64,000 nucleotides of DNA, from the NCBI RefSeq assembly GCF_000092205.1, contig NC_014216.1, positions 496,001 through 560,000 of the forward strand, written 5' to 3'. Positions 6,619 to 13,786 of the stretch are shown piece by piece (position 1 is the first letter of the stretch; each line of letters opens with the position of its first letter). Under the pieces are notes generated by a model that was given only the letters and a program-made list of their open reading frames with translations, was not told the origin of the DNA and ran no database searches. Position numbers and translations under genes: made by a program. This stretch comes from Desulfurivibrio alkaliphilus AHT 2 (lineage in GTDB: Bacteria; Desulfobacterota; Desulfobulbia; Desulfobulbales; Desulfurivibrionaceae).

Positions 6619-7897
6619 CTCGCAGTCTTTTGGGGATTTTTTTACCGTTTGCGGCCATCAGGGGTGGAAACAGCCCGAAATTGATGTTGCTGGGCTGAAA
6701 AACGTCGGCCTCGGTCCGGATCAAATGGTTGATCAAAGCGCCCAGGGCGGTTTCCGGCGGCGGCGACGACAACGGCTTGCCCAGCAGCAGGGCGGCGGCG
6801 TTGATGCCGGCCAGCAGGCCGCCGGCGGCCGATTCCACATAACCTTCCACGCCGCTGATCTGGCCGGCCAGCAGGATGTCTGCCCGGGCCTGCAGTTGCA
6901 GGCTGGCCTGCAAGACCCTGGGGGCGCAAACAAAAGTGTTGCGGTGGATGCTGCCCAGGCGGGCAAATTGGGCCTGCTCCAAGCCGGGAATCTGGCGGAA
7001 AACCTCTTTTTGCCCGGCATGGCTCAGCTTGGTCTGGAAGCCCACCAGGTTGTAGAGCATACCCTCCCGGTTTTCCTTGCGCAACTGCACCACTGCATAA
7101 GGCTCGCGGCCCGTGCGGGGGTCGATCAGGCCCACCGGTTTCATGGGCCCGAAACGGGGGGTGTCTTCGCCGCGGGCGGCCATGATCTCGATGGGAAGAC
7201 AACCTTCAAAGTATCTGGGTTCCTCGAAATCGTGCAGCGGCACCTGGGGGGCGGTGAGCAGCGCCTTGATGAAGCGCTGGTACTGCTCCCGGTCCATTGG
7301 GCAGTTGAGGTAATCGCCGGGGCCTTCTTCGTAGCGGGAGGCGGAAAAAATTATGTCGCGGTTGAGGGAGTCGGCGTAGACAATGGGGGCGATGGCGTCG
7401 TAAAAGGCCAGTTGCTTGTCGCCGATCAGCCGGGCCAGCGCGGCGGCCAGCCCGGCGGCGGCCAGCGGGCCGGCGGCAATGATGATGGGGGCTCCGCCCG
7501 CCGGGGGAATTTCCGTGACCTCCCGGCGGATGATGGTCACCAGCGGTTCCTGCTCCAGGGCTTGGGTGATGTGCCGGGCAAACAGCGACCGGTCTACGGC
7601 CAAAGCCCGGCCGGCCGGCACCCGGGTGGCGTCCGCCGCCGCCATGACCAAAGAGCCCAGCCGCCGCATCTCTTCCTTGAGCAACCCCACGGCACTGTGC
7701 GGATCCTCGGCCCGTAGGGAATTGCTGCAGACCAGCTCGCCCAGGTCCGGCGACTGGTGGGCCGGACTGCAGTTGCCCGGCTTCATTTCATAAAGCGTTA
7801 CGGCACAGCCACGCCGGGCGACCTGCCAGGCAGCCTCCGCCCCGGCCAGCCCACCACCGATGATGGTTACCGGGTTGTCCTCATAGCCGTTAGTCAA
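6560..7897 (-). CDS. trmFO: TrmFO, folate-dependent tRNA (uracil-54-C5)-methyltransferase
   Basis: The 445-residue protein has the FAD-binding GGGLAGAEAAWQ motif near the N-terminus and the TrmFO signatures YEMKP, ELVCSNSLR, GLLKEEMR and AGRALAVDR. In the C-terminal half it has GQISGVEGYVESAAGGLLAG and NINFGLFPPL, also typical. It uses methylene-tetrahydrofolate and FADH2 to make ribothymidine at position 54 in tRNAs; this enzyme replaces TrmA in many Gram-positive and deltaproteobacterial lineages. The length fits the family. It lies downstream of adk on the same strand, separated by a palindromic element, and its 3' end overlaps the ChaN/PDZ frame. Confidence 0.95.
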   Translation of the reverse strand: MTNGYEDNPVTIIGGGLAGAEAAWQVARRGCAVTLYEMKPGNCSPAHQSPDLGELVCSNSLRAEDPHSAVGLLKEEMRRLGSLVMAAADATRVPAGRALAVDRSLFARHITQALEQEPLVTIIRREVTEIPPAGGAPIIIAAGPLAAAGLAAALARLIGDKQLAFYDAIAPIVYADSLNRDIIFSASRYEEGPGDYLNCPMDREQYQRFIKALLTAPQVPLHDFEEPRYFEGCLPIEIMAARGEDTPRFGPMKPVGLIDPRTGREPYAVVQLRKENREGMLYNLVGFQTKLSHAGQKEVFRQIPGLEQAQFARLGSIHRNTFVCAPRVLQASLQLQARADILLAGQISGVEGYVESAAGGLLAGINAAALLLGKPLSSPPPETALGALINHLIRTEADVFQPSNINFGLFPPLMAANGKKIPKRLRGETRARIARQALADWQKKL

Positions 7898-7925
7898 GAG
7901 TAATAACCTGCTGATATTACGACCC

Positions 7926-8032
7926 GTAAACTTGCAGCAGTGCTGCAGGCTGGGGCAAGCGGACCGGCGCCGCGTACATCAGTACGCAAGCCGGGCCGAT
8001 CGCCCCAGAATGCGGTGCTGCTGCAAGTTTAC
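7926..8032 (+). repeat. Palindromic element, copy 2, no flanking arm
   Basis: The 107-nt inverted repeat starts GTAAACTTGCAGCAG and ends CTGCTGCAAGTTTAC. Its inner stem (GGGGCAAGCGGACCGGC with GCCGGGCCGATCGCCCC) differs from all other copies, but pairing is preserved. It lies between adk and trmFO, and its right end supplies the TAA stop codon of adk. Confidence 0.95.
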
Positions 8033-8676
8033 ATGCCGAGTTCGGATTTTATGGCGTTGACCACCGCGTCGCTGGAGGTGCCGGTGATGGTTTGGAGCTG
8101 CCCTTCCTTTTCGTAAAAGCCGACCAGGGGGGCGGTTTTCTGGTTGTAGGTCTCCAGGCGGTGGGTGATGGCCTCCACCGTTTCATCGTCGCGCTGGACG
8201 ATGGGACTGCCGCATTTGTCGCAGATCCCTTCTTGTTTGGGGGGCATGCTTTTAACATTATAGATGGCCTGGCATTCGGAGTTGGTGCAGGTGCGGCGGG
8301 TGGTCAGCCGGTCCAGCAGCACTTCCCGGGGGACATCGATGTTAACCACCATGTCCAGGGTGATGCCAAGTTTATTGAGCAGTTCCTTCAAGGCTTCGGC
8401 CTGGGGAATGGTGCGGGGAAAGCCGTCCAGCAGAAAGCCCTTGGCGCAATCCGGCTGCTGCAGGCGTTTTTCCATGATCCCCATGATCAGTGAATCGGGC
8501 ACCAGGTCGCCCCGGTTCATGTAATCTTCCGCCTGGCGGCCCAGATCACTGCCGGCCTGAACCTCGCCCCGGAGAATATCGCCGGTGGAAATCTGGACGG
8601 AGCCGTCGATGGCGGTGAGCATCTTGGCCACCGTGCCTTTGCCGGCGCCGGGCGCACCCAAGAGAATAAGCTTCAT
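8029..8676 (-). CDS. adk: Adenylate kinase
   Basis: The 215-residue protein has the P-loop GAPGAGKGT at residues 7-15, the NMP-binding region (STGDILRGEV), the DGFPRT motif and a long LID domain. The LID carries four cysteines (CTNSEC and CDKC), so it is a zinc-binding or at least Cys4 LID of the long-form adenylate kinase. It catalyses ATP + AMP to 2 ADP in the cytoplasm. GGAGG lies upstream of the ATG. The stop codon TAA comes from the terminal GTAAAC of the adjacent palindromic element, directly after the ELGM C-terminus. trmFO follows on the same strand. Confidence 0.97.
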   Translation of the reverse strand: MKLILLGAPGAGKGTVAKMLTAIDGSVQISTGDILRGEVQAGSDLGRQAEDYMNRGDLVPDSLIMGIMEKRLQQPDCAKGFLLDGFPRTIPQAEALKELLNKLGITLDMVVNIDVPREVLLDRLTTRRTCTNSECQAIYNVKSMPPKQEGICDKCGSPIVQRDDETVEAITHRLETYNQKTAPLVGFYEKEGQLQTITGTSSDAVVNAIKSELGM

Positions 8677-8781
8677 TGGTAACCTCCTGTTGTGATATTA
8701 GATAAGTTGTGGGCAGAAAAACCATCTTTTATACCCGATTTCTTTTTGTTAATCAGTAAAAAAAGTTGCTCGGGGCAAATC

Positions 8782-8809
8782 TTGACAGTCGCCGGATCGG
8801 TCTTATTAT
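8782..8809 (+). promoter_or_regulatory. Sigma-70-type promoter for the hsp20 pair
   Basis: TTGACA (8782-8787) and TATTAT (8804-8809) are separated by 16 nt and lie about 70 nt before the first hsp20 start. The -35 box is a perfect consensus match. A heat-shock sigma-32 promoter was looked for because of the genes downstream; CTTGAC is present, but no CCCAT-type -10 box follows at the right distance. Confidence 0.6.
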
Positions 8810-8876
8810 TTAGGACGTAAAGGCCGGAATTACAGGCTGATAGTGGTTTAAAGACAACATCAACAGGAGGTGACCT

Positions 8877-9338
8877 ATGGCTGTGATGCGCTTTTACGAT
8901 CAACCGGTTTTTCGTAACCCCTGGGCGGATTTCGAGAAAATGCGCCGGGAATTCGACACCCTGTTTCGCAACCTGGGTAACGAGGCGGCCCGCGGCGGCA
9001 GTACCGTGTTCCCGGCCCTCAACATTTCCGAAGATGAGCATAACCTCTATGTAAGGGCGGAATTACCCGGGGTGGCCGCCGGCGACCTGGAAGTGGCGGT
9101 GGAAGGGGATACCCTGACCATCAAGGGGGAACGCCGGGGGCTTGAGGCGGCGGAGGCGGAAAAAGTGGCCTGTCACCGCCGGGAGATTGAGTCGGGCCGC
9201 TTCAGCCGGGCCCTGACCCTGCCCACCCGGGTAAATCCCGAACGGGTAACGGCGGTGGGCAAAAACGGTATCCTGCTGATTACCCTGCCCAAGGCGGAAG
9301 AGGTCAAGCCCCGGCGGATCGAGATCAAAACCGCCTGA
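8877..9338 (+). CDS. Small heat-shock protein, Hsp20/alpha-crystallin family (first copy)
   Basis: The 153-residue protein has an N-terminal arm (FRNPWADFEKMRREFDTLF), an alpha-crystallin domain from about residue 45 (NISEDEHNLYVRAELPGV, DTLTIKGER, GRFSRALTLPTRV) and a C-terminal strand. It is an ATP-independent holdase that keeps unfolding proteins soluble. AGGAGGTGACCT precedes the ATG ideally. The second hsp20 gene follows after a 34-nt gap with its own strong Shine-Dalgarno, so the two are probably made from one transcript as interacting partners, as is usual for paired bacterial Hsp20 genes. Confidence 0.95.
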   Translation: MAVMRFYDQPVFRNPWADFEKMRREFDTLFRNLGNEAARGGSTVFPALNISEDEHNLYVRAELPGVAAGDLEVAVEGDTLTIKGERRGLEAAEAEKVACHRREIESGRFSRALTLPTRVNPERVTAVGKNGILLITLPKAEEVKPRRIEIKTA

Positions 9339-9372
9339 TAAATTGCCGACGACATCTTACAGGAGGTGCGTG

Positions 9373-9774
9373 ATGAGTGACAAGGAAATGAAAGTTCAAC
9401 ACAAACAGGAAGTGCAGCAGGCCGGTGAGCCGACCAAGCCGGAACGTTACTTCGTTCCGGCGGTGGATATTTATGAATCGGAAGAAGCGGTTCATTTGCG
9501 GGCAGAAATGCCCGGGGTGGACAAGGATGGCGTGGAGATTAACCTGGAAAACGACACTTTGACCATCCGGGGGGTAAAGGCGGCCAACGGCGGTGAAAAC
9601 GAGCGGGTGTTGTTACGCGAATTTGAAACCGGCCATTATCTGCGGCGTTTCACCATTGCCGAAACCATCGACCAGGAGAAAATCGAGGCCGGCATGGCCG
9701 ATGGCCTGCTCAAGCTGACCTTGCCCAAGGTGGAGCCGGCCCGGCCTAGAAGGATCGAAGTTAAATGCGCTTAA
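9373..9774 (+). CDS. Small heat-shock protein, Hsp20/alpha-crystallin family (second copy)
   Basis: I chose ATG 9373 (MSDKEMKVQHKQEVQQAGEP), preceded by ACAGGAGGTG; the frame is open from 9343. The 133-residue protein has a hydrophilic N-terminal arm and a full alpha-crystallin domain (VPAVDIYESEEAVHLRAEMP, DTLTIRGV, GHYLRRFTI, DGLLKLTLPK). It differs clearly from the first copy in the N-terminal arm, which in this family determines oligomer type and substrate choice. Together they form a two-gene operon that ends at the strong hairpin at 9793-9846. Confidence 0.95.
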   Translation: MSDKEMKVQHKQEVQQAGEPTKPERYFVPAVDIYESEEAVHLRAEMPGVDKDGVEINLENDTLTIRGVKAANGGENERVLLREFETGHYLRRFTIAETIDQEKIEAGMADGLLKLTLPKVEPARPRRIEVKCA

Positions 9775-9792
9775 CCATACCGCTGCAGTGGC

Positions 9793-9846
9793 GGCAAACA
9801 CAAAAGGCCGTGCCCGGGTAACCGGGCACGGCCTTTTGTGTTTGCC
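9793..9846. terminator. Strong bidirectional terminator
   Basis: Two perfectly complementary 24-nt arms (9793-9816 and 9823-9846) with a 6-nt loop contain A-rich left and T-rich right segments in the stem, so it can stop transcription from both sides. On the plus strand it closes the hsp20 operon; on the minus strand it would end small-RNA candidate B. Confidence 0.8.
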
Positions 9847-9955
9847 CTTACGGACAATTTGGAAGGAGAGAGGGTAAAAGTACCAAACCTTAGAAGGAGG
9901 AGAGTAAGGTTTTAGTCTTTGGGTTAATAGACAGGGTTGCGGGGAAAAGGTTCCC
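9793..9955 (-). ncRNA. Candidate small RNA B (minus strand)
   Basis: Read on the minus strand, this unit carries CU-rich segments ACTCTCCTCCTTC and TACCCTCTCTCCTTCC, which are complementary to Shine-Dalgarno sequences, and ends in the 24-bp hairpin. Unit A, directly upstream, has the same layout. A conserved block (GGAACCTTTTC, then CTGTCTATTAA) at the 5' end may be its promoter, with TATTAA as a possible -10 box. Boundaries are estimates, and expression is not shown by the sequence. Confidence 0.45.
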
Positions 9956-10125
9956 AAAAAAAGTAAGGCCACCTGTCGAAAACGACAGGTGGCCTTACTA
10001 GGGTGCCCTTACGGGCGTTGGGAAGGAGAGAGGGTAAAGCACAAAACCTTTGAAGGAGGAGGTAAGGTAATTGGCTTTGTTTAATAAGACAGCGGTTGCC
10101 TGAAAAGGTTCCGGGAAGAAATATT
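9956..10125 (-). ncRNA. Candidate small RNA A (minus strand)
   Basis: This unit mirrors candidate B: a 5' block GGAACCTTTTC with CTGTCTTATTAA, then CU-rich TTACCTCCTCCTTC and TACCCTCTCTCCTTCCC, then the 16-bp hairpin with a run of eight T's. The two units share these single-stranded-looking segments but have entirely different terminator stems, the pattern expected for sibling small RNAs produced by tandem duplication. It lies 35 nt from the end of the DUF445 gene on the same strand, so it could alternatively be a processed 3' product of that transcript. Confidence 0.45.
9964..9999 (-). terminator. Intrinsic terminator on the minus strand
   Basis: A perfect 16-bp stem (9964-9979 with 9984-9999) and a 4-nt loop are followed, on the minus strand, by eight T residues (9963-9956). 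On the plus strand no T-run follows, so the element is oriented to end a minus-strand transcript, namely small-RNA candidate A. Confidence 0.8.
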
Positions 10126-10159
10126 TTTTTGGGGGGTTGCTGTATTTTGGGGGAGAGAG

Positions 10160-11743
10160 TTAAAACACGGTTAAGATCAGCAGATTGAACAGGCCGATAA
10201 GAAAGCCGATTAAAGCCCCGAAAAAATTGATGTATTTAAACTGATCCTGCATGATGGAGAGCAGCAGGCCTTCCAGTTGCAGCAGGTCCAGGCGGTCTAC
10301 CTTGCGGGTAACGATCTCCCGGATGTTGAGGGCGTCAATCAGTTGCGGTACCTCGCGCTCCAGCAGAAGGTTGATTTGTTCCTGCAGGTAGTCATTGATG
10401 CCGGTTTTGATCTCGCGGGGCAGCAGATCCGCCGGCCGGCCCAGGGGCTGGGCCAGTAGCCGGGTTTCCGTAAGGTCGATCAGCAGCCGGTCCAGCATCC
10501 TCTTGGTCCGCCGGGAACGCAGCAGGCGTAACAGTTCCTGCTGCCCGAACCGTTGCCCCCGTTCGGCGGCGTCTTCGCCCCAGAAATTTTGCAGCAGAGA
10601 GGCCAAAGGTAGCTCCCGGTGGGCGTTAAGCGCTTCATGGAGGACGCCGTTCAGTAAAGTGGCGGTTTCCGGGCGCGCCAGGAGCCGGCCCAGGGCCTGG
10701 GCCAGTTCCCGGCGGGCCTGATCCAGCTGGGCCGGGGGGATATCGGCCAGCAATTCACCCAGCGGCCGGTGGCAGAATTTTTCGGCCTCCCGGCGCATGG
10801 CGGCGGCAAGTTGGCGCCGGGCTTCCTCGTCCAACAGCCAGTGACCGGCGTTTTCCCCTTTGCGGCCAAGCCATGAGCGGATTTTGCCGGCCACCGTTTC
10901 CGGCGTGATGAGATTGCCCAGCACTGCCCCCATGGGGCCCAGGGAGCGGCTGAACTGGTGCAGGGCTTCCCCCAGGCCGGTGGCGACTTTTTCCTGGGCT
11001 TCCGGGCGGGCCAGCAGCTCGGCCAGGTGCTCCAGAAGGCGCGGGGCCTGTTGCTCCAGGCGCTCCAGCAGGGCGTTTAGCAGGGGGGCGGGGAGCAGCT
11101 CGGCCAAGCTCCGGCCGTCGGCCAGCAGCTGTACAAACTGCCGGTTGAGATAATCCGCCACCCCCTGCTGAAAGGCCGGGGCGGCCATGGCCTGGTGAAG
11201 CTGCTCGCTGACCGCGTTGACCAGTTCCTGCCGCTGCTCCTCGGGCAGGACCTGGTCCAGGCGGCGCTGCATCACTTCATTAAAATGTTCTTCGGAAACG
11301 GCCGTGAGCGTGGCGGCAAATTCCGGGCTTTGCAGGTGCTGATGGAGTTGTTTTAAAAAACGCCAGCGCACCACCTTGACGCCCACCCGGAAATAGGAGC
11401 GAAAGGCCGCCGGGACCAGGCTTTCCACCGGCCCAAAGGGGGTTTGCATAATCGCTTCGGTCTGGGTCTGGATCAGCAGGCGCAGGTTGTGTTGAAAGTC
11501 GTCCTGCCCCAAGGCTCGGCGTATATCCTGCGGGGTCAGCAGGTGTTCCCCCACCATTTTGCCGATATTGGCCGCCAGGCGGTGGCGGGCGGCGGGGATG
11601 ACCCCCGGGGTGAGAGGGAGGCGCCGGCCTGCCAGGTGCCAGGGGCGCAGGGGGCGGAATAGCATGCGGATGGCGATGTGGTTGGTCAGATAACCGATTA
11701 AAGCGCCGACCAGCGGCAGACTCAGGTAGGCGACAATGCTCAT
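10160..11743 (-). CDS. DUF445 family membrane-associated protein
   Basis: The 527-residue protein has the DUF445 hallmarks: an N-terminal membrane segment with PLVGALIGYLTNHIAIRMLF and the following 'RPLRPWHLAGRRLPLTPGVIPA' block, a long helical middle with coiled-coil character, and a C-terminal hydrophobic helix (INFFGALIGFLIGLFNLLIL). The N- and C-terminal helices probably anchor it in the inner membrane. The biochemical role of this family is not established. The start overlaps the pheA-tyrA stop by 4 nt (ATGA), so it is translationally coupled to it. Confidence 0.9.
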   Translation of the reverse strand: MSIVAYLSLPLVGALIGYLTNHIAIRMLFRPLRPWHLAGRRLPLTPGVIPAARHRLAANIGKMVGEHLLTPQDIRRALGQDDFQHNLRLLIQTQTEAIMQTPFGPVESLVPAAFRSYFRVGVKVVRWRFLKQLHQHLQSPEFAATLTAVSEEHFNEVMQRRLDQVLPEEQRQELVNAVSEQLHQAMAAPAFQQGVADYLNRQFVQLLADGRSLAELLPAPLLNALLERLEQQAPRLLEHLAELLARPEAQEKVATGLGEALHQFSRSLGPMGAVLGNLITPETVAGKIRSWLGRKGENAGHWLLDEEARRQLAAAMRREAEKFCHRPLGELLADIPPAQLDQARRELAQALGRLLARPETATLLNGVLHEALNAHRELPLASLLQNFWGEDAAERGQRFGQQELLRLLRSRRTKRMLDRLLIDLTETRLLAQPLGRPADLLPREIKTGINDYLQEQINLLLEREVPQLIDALNIREIVTRKVDRLDLLQLEGLLLSIMQDQFKYINFFGALIGFLIGLFNLLILTVF

Positions 11744-13416
11744 GGCCGGCGGCTGTTTAGCACATTATCCACCGCCAGGGCCTGCTCCATGGTGGGGCCG
11801 AGAAACTCTTCGCCCAGGGCGGCCCGGTTTTCTTCAATCAGTCGGCACAATTCGGTAATGTTTTCCGCCTCGGCCAGGTCCAGCACCCGCACCAGGTTGG
11901 CGGCAAAATCCCTTACAATCCGCCGGCCTTCCCCCGGGCAGGCCAGTATTTCGGCGTAAGTACGCGGGTTCTGGTAATGAATCCGGGCCATGGCCAGCAT
12001 GGAGTAGGCCGAGGTCAGGGTGGCGTGGCGTTCGATCTCCTCCGGCGGCAGTTCGTGCTGGCGCAGGGTCAGGGCCAGAGCCATGGCGGTGGCGCTGGGC
12101 AGCTTCTGGCTGACCCCCATCAGGAGATTGTGCCGGGGGGCGGTATCCTGAGAAATCACCGCTCCGTGCTTGTACAAAAAGGCCTCGAACTCGCGGCACA
12201 GCACCCCGCTGCGAGGGGTGCGCACCAAAGAGACGTTCTTGTCTTTCATGCTGGCGGCCTTGGGACCCCACAGGTTGTGCACCAGCATTACTTCCACGTC
12301 CGGGCCGGTGCATTCAAGGGCGGTGGCCAGGCTGGCTTCGGCCTCGCCGGCCAGCAGGATCAGGGCCTGGTTTTTGCCCAGCAGGTGGCCGTACTGGCGG
12401 ATGGTGGCGGCAGTGGCGCTGATGGGCACACAGATCGCCACCAGGTCCACCTGGGGAATCATCTCCTCGGGGCGCAGTTCGCTGTTGCGCCCCGAGAGCA
12501 TAACCTCGTAGCCTTCGCCGGTCAGGCGGCGGGCGAACCACTGGCTCATCTCGCCGCTGCCGATAAAGCCGCATTTTCTGATGATCTTGGTGCGGATGTC
12601 CACCCGGGGAAAAGTGCCGATAATCCTGATACTGCCGGGTTCCTGGATCACCTCTTCCTCGACATGCTTGAGCGCCTGCCGGATTTCGCCAGCCTCGGCA
12701 TGTCCTTCCATTTCAATGAAGAAGCTCAGTTTCCGGCTCTGGGGATCGATTTCGGAATCCATATCCAGCAGGTTGATCCCTCGCCGGGCAAATTCGCCCA
12801 GCATGGCGTAAAGCAAGCCCACCCGGTCTTTCAAGGGGCGGGTGATGACTGCGGTGGCGTCGTAACCGCTGGCCGCCGGCAGGCTGTCGCCCAGAATGGC
12901 AAAGCGGGTCAGGTTGTGGGGGCTGATTTCCCGCTCCCGCAGTACCAGGCCGTAGTGATGAATGGCCTCTTCGGCTTCAATAAGCCCGAAATCGGTGCGG
13001 CCGGAACTCAGCAGGTCGTTTACGGTGCGGTTCAGGTCATGGGCGGCCAGCAGGTCGGCGGCGGGGTGGCGGGCCGCCAGGTACTCTTCGCACTGCCGCA
13101 GAAACTGCGGCCGTCCGACCACGGTGTTGATGGTTCCGTCGCTGCTTGGGGCGCCCAGGGAAAGGTGGACCGGGAGGATCACGTTATCCTGCCAGTGAAT
13201 ACGCGGGTGGCCGCTGAGCAGACGAAAAAAATCGCGGTTGCGGCCCTCCCGGGTGTTGTGGGCCGGCAACAGGGCGCGGGTTGCCCCGCCGGCGGCCAGG
13301 GCGGCAAAAACGTCGGTGAAGCTGGGCAGCAGCAGCAGTTCGGCGGCGGGGTCATACTGCCTGGCTGCCTGCCAGGCATGGGAGCCTTCCGGGCCGATTG
13401 TAGCGATGGTGGCCAT
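11740..13416 (-). CDS. Prephenate dehydratase - ACT - prephenate dehydrogenase fusion
   Basis: This 558-residue protein joins both terminal branches of aromatic amino acid synthesis from prephenate. Residues 1-180 are a PheA-type dehydratase (TIGPEGSHAWQAARQY at the start; the signature HNLTRFAILG). Residues 195-270 are an ACT domain (DRVGLLYAMLGEFARRGINL with SEIDPQSRKLSF in place of the usual ESRP). Residues about 280-540 are a TyrA dehydrogenase with a Rossmann motif (CGFIGSGEMSQWFARRL) and HNLWGPKA for the usual HPMFGP. No chorismate mutase domain is visible. The dehydrogenase motifs deviate from consensus, so that half needs testing. DUF445 follows with a 4-nt overlap. Confidence 0.88.
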   Translation of the reverse strand: MATIATIGPEGSHAWQAARQYDPAAELLLLPSFTDVFAALAAGGATRALLPAHNTREGRNRDFFRLLSGHPRIHWQDNVILPVHLSLGAPSSDGTINTVVGRPQFLRQCEEYLAARHPAADLLAAHDLNRTVNDLLSSGRTDFGLIEAEEAIHHYGLVLREREISPHNLTRFAILGDSLPAASGYDATAVITRPLKDRVGLLYAMLGEFARRGINLLDMDSEIDPQSRKLSFFIEMEGHAEAGEIRQALKHVEEEVIQEPGSIRIIGTFPRVDIRTKIIRKCGFIGSGEMSQWFARRLTGEGYEVMLSGRNSELRPEEMIPQVDLVAICVPISATAATIRQYGHLLGKNQALILLAGEAEASLATALECTGPDVEVMLVHNLWGPKAASMKDKNVSLVRTPRSGVLCREFEAFLYKHGAVISQDTAPRHNLLMGVSQKLPSATAMALALTLRQHELPPEEIERHATLTSAYSMLAMARIHYQNPRTYAEILACPGEGRRIVRDFAANLVRVLDLAEAENITELCRLIEENRAALGEEFLGPTMEQALAVDNVLNSRRP

Positions 13417-13786
13417 CGTTCTTCCTGTGTCTTGGAGGTTCTGGGTCTGGTTAGTGGGCGGCCGGTCAGGGCCGCCGGGGTGGGGACGACAATTTTGTCT
13501 TTTTAGTGTGTTAAGTTGGCGTGGTCAACCGTTTTTGGGCCAAGGTCGGCCTGGGGGCAAAGAACGATCGTTCTATCACCCCGTAGATTGGTGCTTTTTT
13601 TGTGATGATGGTTAAAATCTTCTTGCATTGCAGGATGGAAACGGTCATTATGCTACTGAGTGTGACAAATTGTCGCACCTGGAATTGGCGTTGGAGCTGG
13701 TTCTGGCAGCCGGCGGCCGGTTGTTGCCGCCCCTGAAAAGGTCGGTGAAACCGGCAAAATTAAAGCACCAGAGAGGAGAATTGGTT
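13417..13786. other. Divergent control region between pheA-tyrA and the beta-propeller gene
   Basis: The 370-nt region drives two divergent genes. I see one perfect palindrome (13561-13574) and no convincing ORF. The frame of the beta-propeller gene is open upstream to 13628, but those residues carry no signal peptide and the real start is at 13787. Confidence 0.5.
13561..13574. promoter_or_regulatory. Perfect 14-bp palindrome AGAACGATCGTTCT
   Basis: The palindrome contains GAAC-N4-GTTC, the core of the LexA box known from Bacillus-type SOS systems. It lies about 145 nt from pheA-tyrA and 213 nt from the beta-propeller gene. Neither gene is a usual SOS target, so another dimeric regulator may be involved. 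Confidence 0.4.

Larger units (their letters stand above)
9775..10159. other. Intergenic region with two similar tandem units
   Basis: This 385-nt gap between the hsp20 operon and the convergent DUF445 gene contains no ORF of note. It is built from two diverged direct repeats of about 110 nt (9843-9955 and 10006-10115), each preceded on the plus strand by a long perfect hairpin (9793-9846 and 9964-9999). Shared blocks include GGAAGGAGAGAGGGTAAA, GAAGGAGGAG and GGTTGC...GAAAAGGTTCC. Read on the minus strand, each unit resembles a small RNA that ends in its hairpin. Confidence 0.75.

Noticed and set aside
8673-9041. Minus-strand 122-codon frame across the hsp20 promoter
   Set aside because: It runs antisense to the start of the first hsp20 gene and over its promoter; no family features.
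11977-13506. 509-codon plus-strand frame opposite pheA-tyrA
   Set aside because: Shadow of a clearly recognisable fusion gene; no domain, signal or Shine-Dalgarno.
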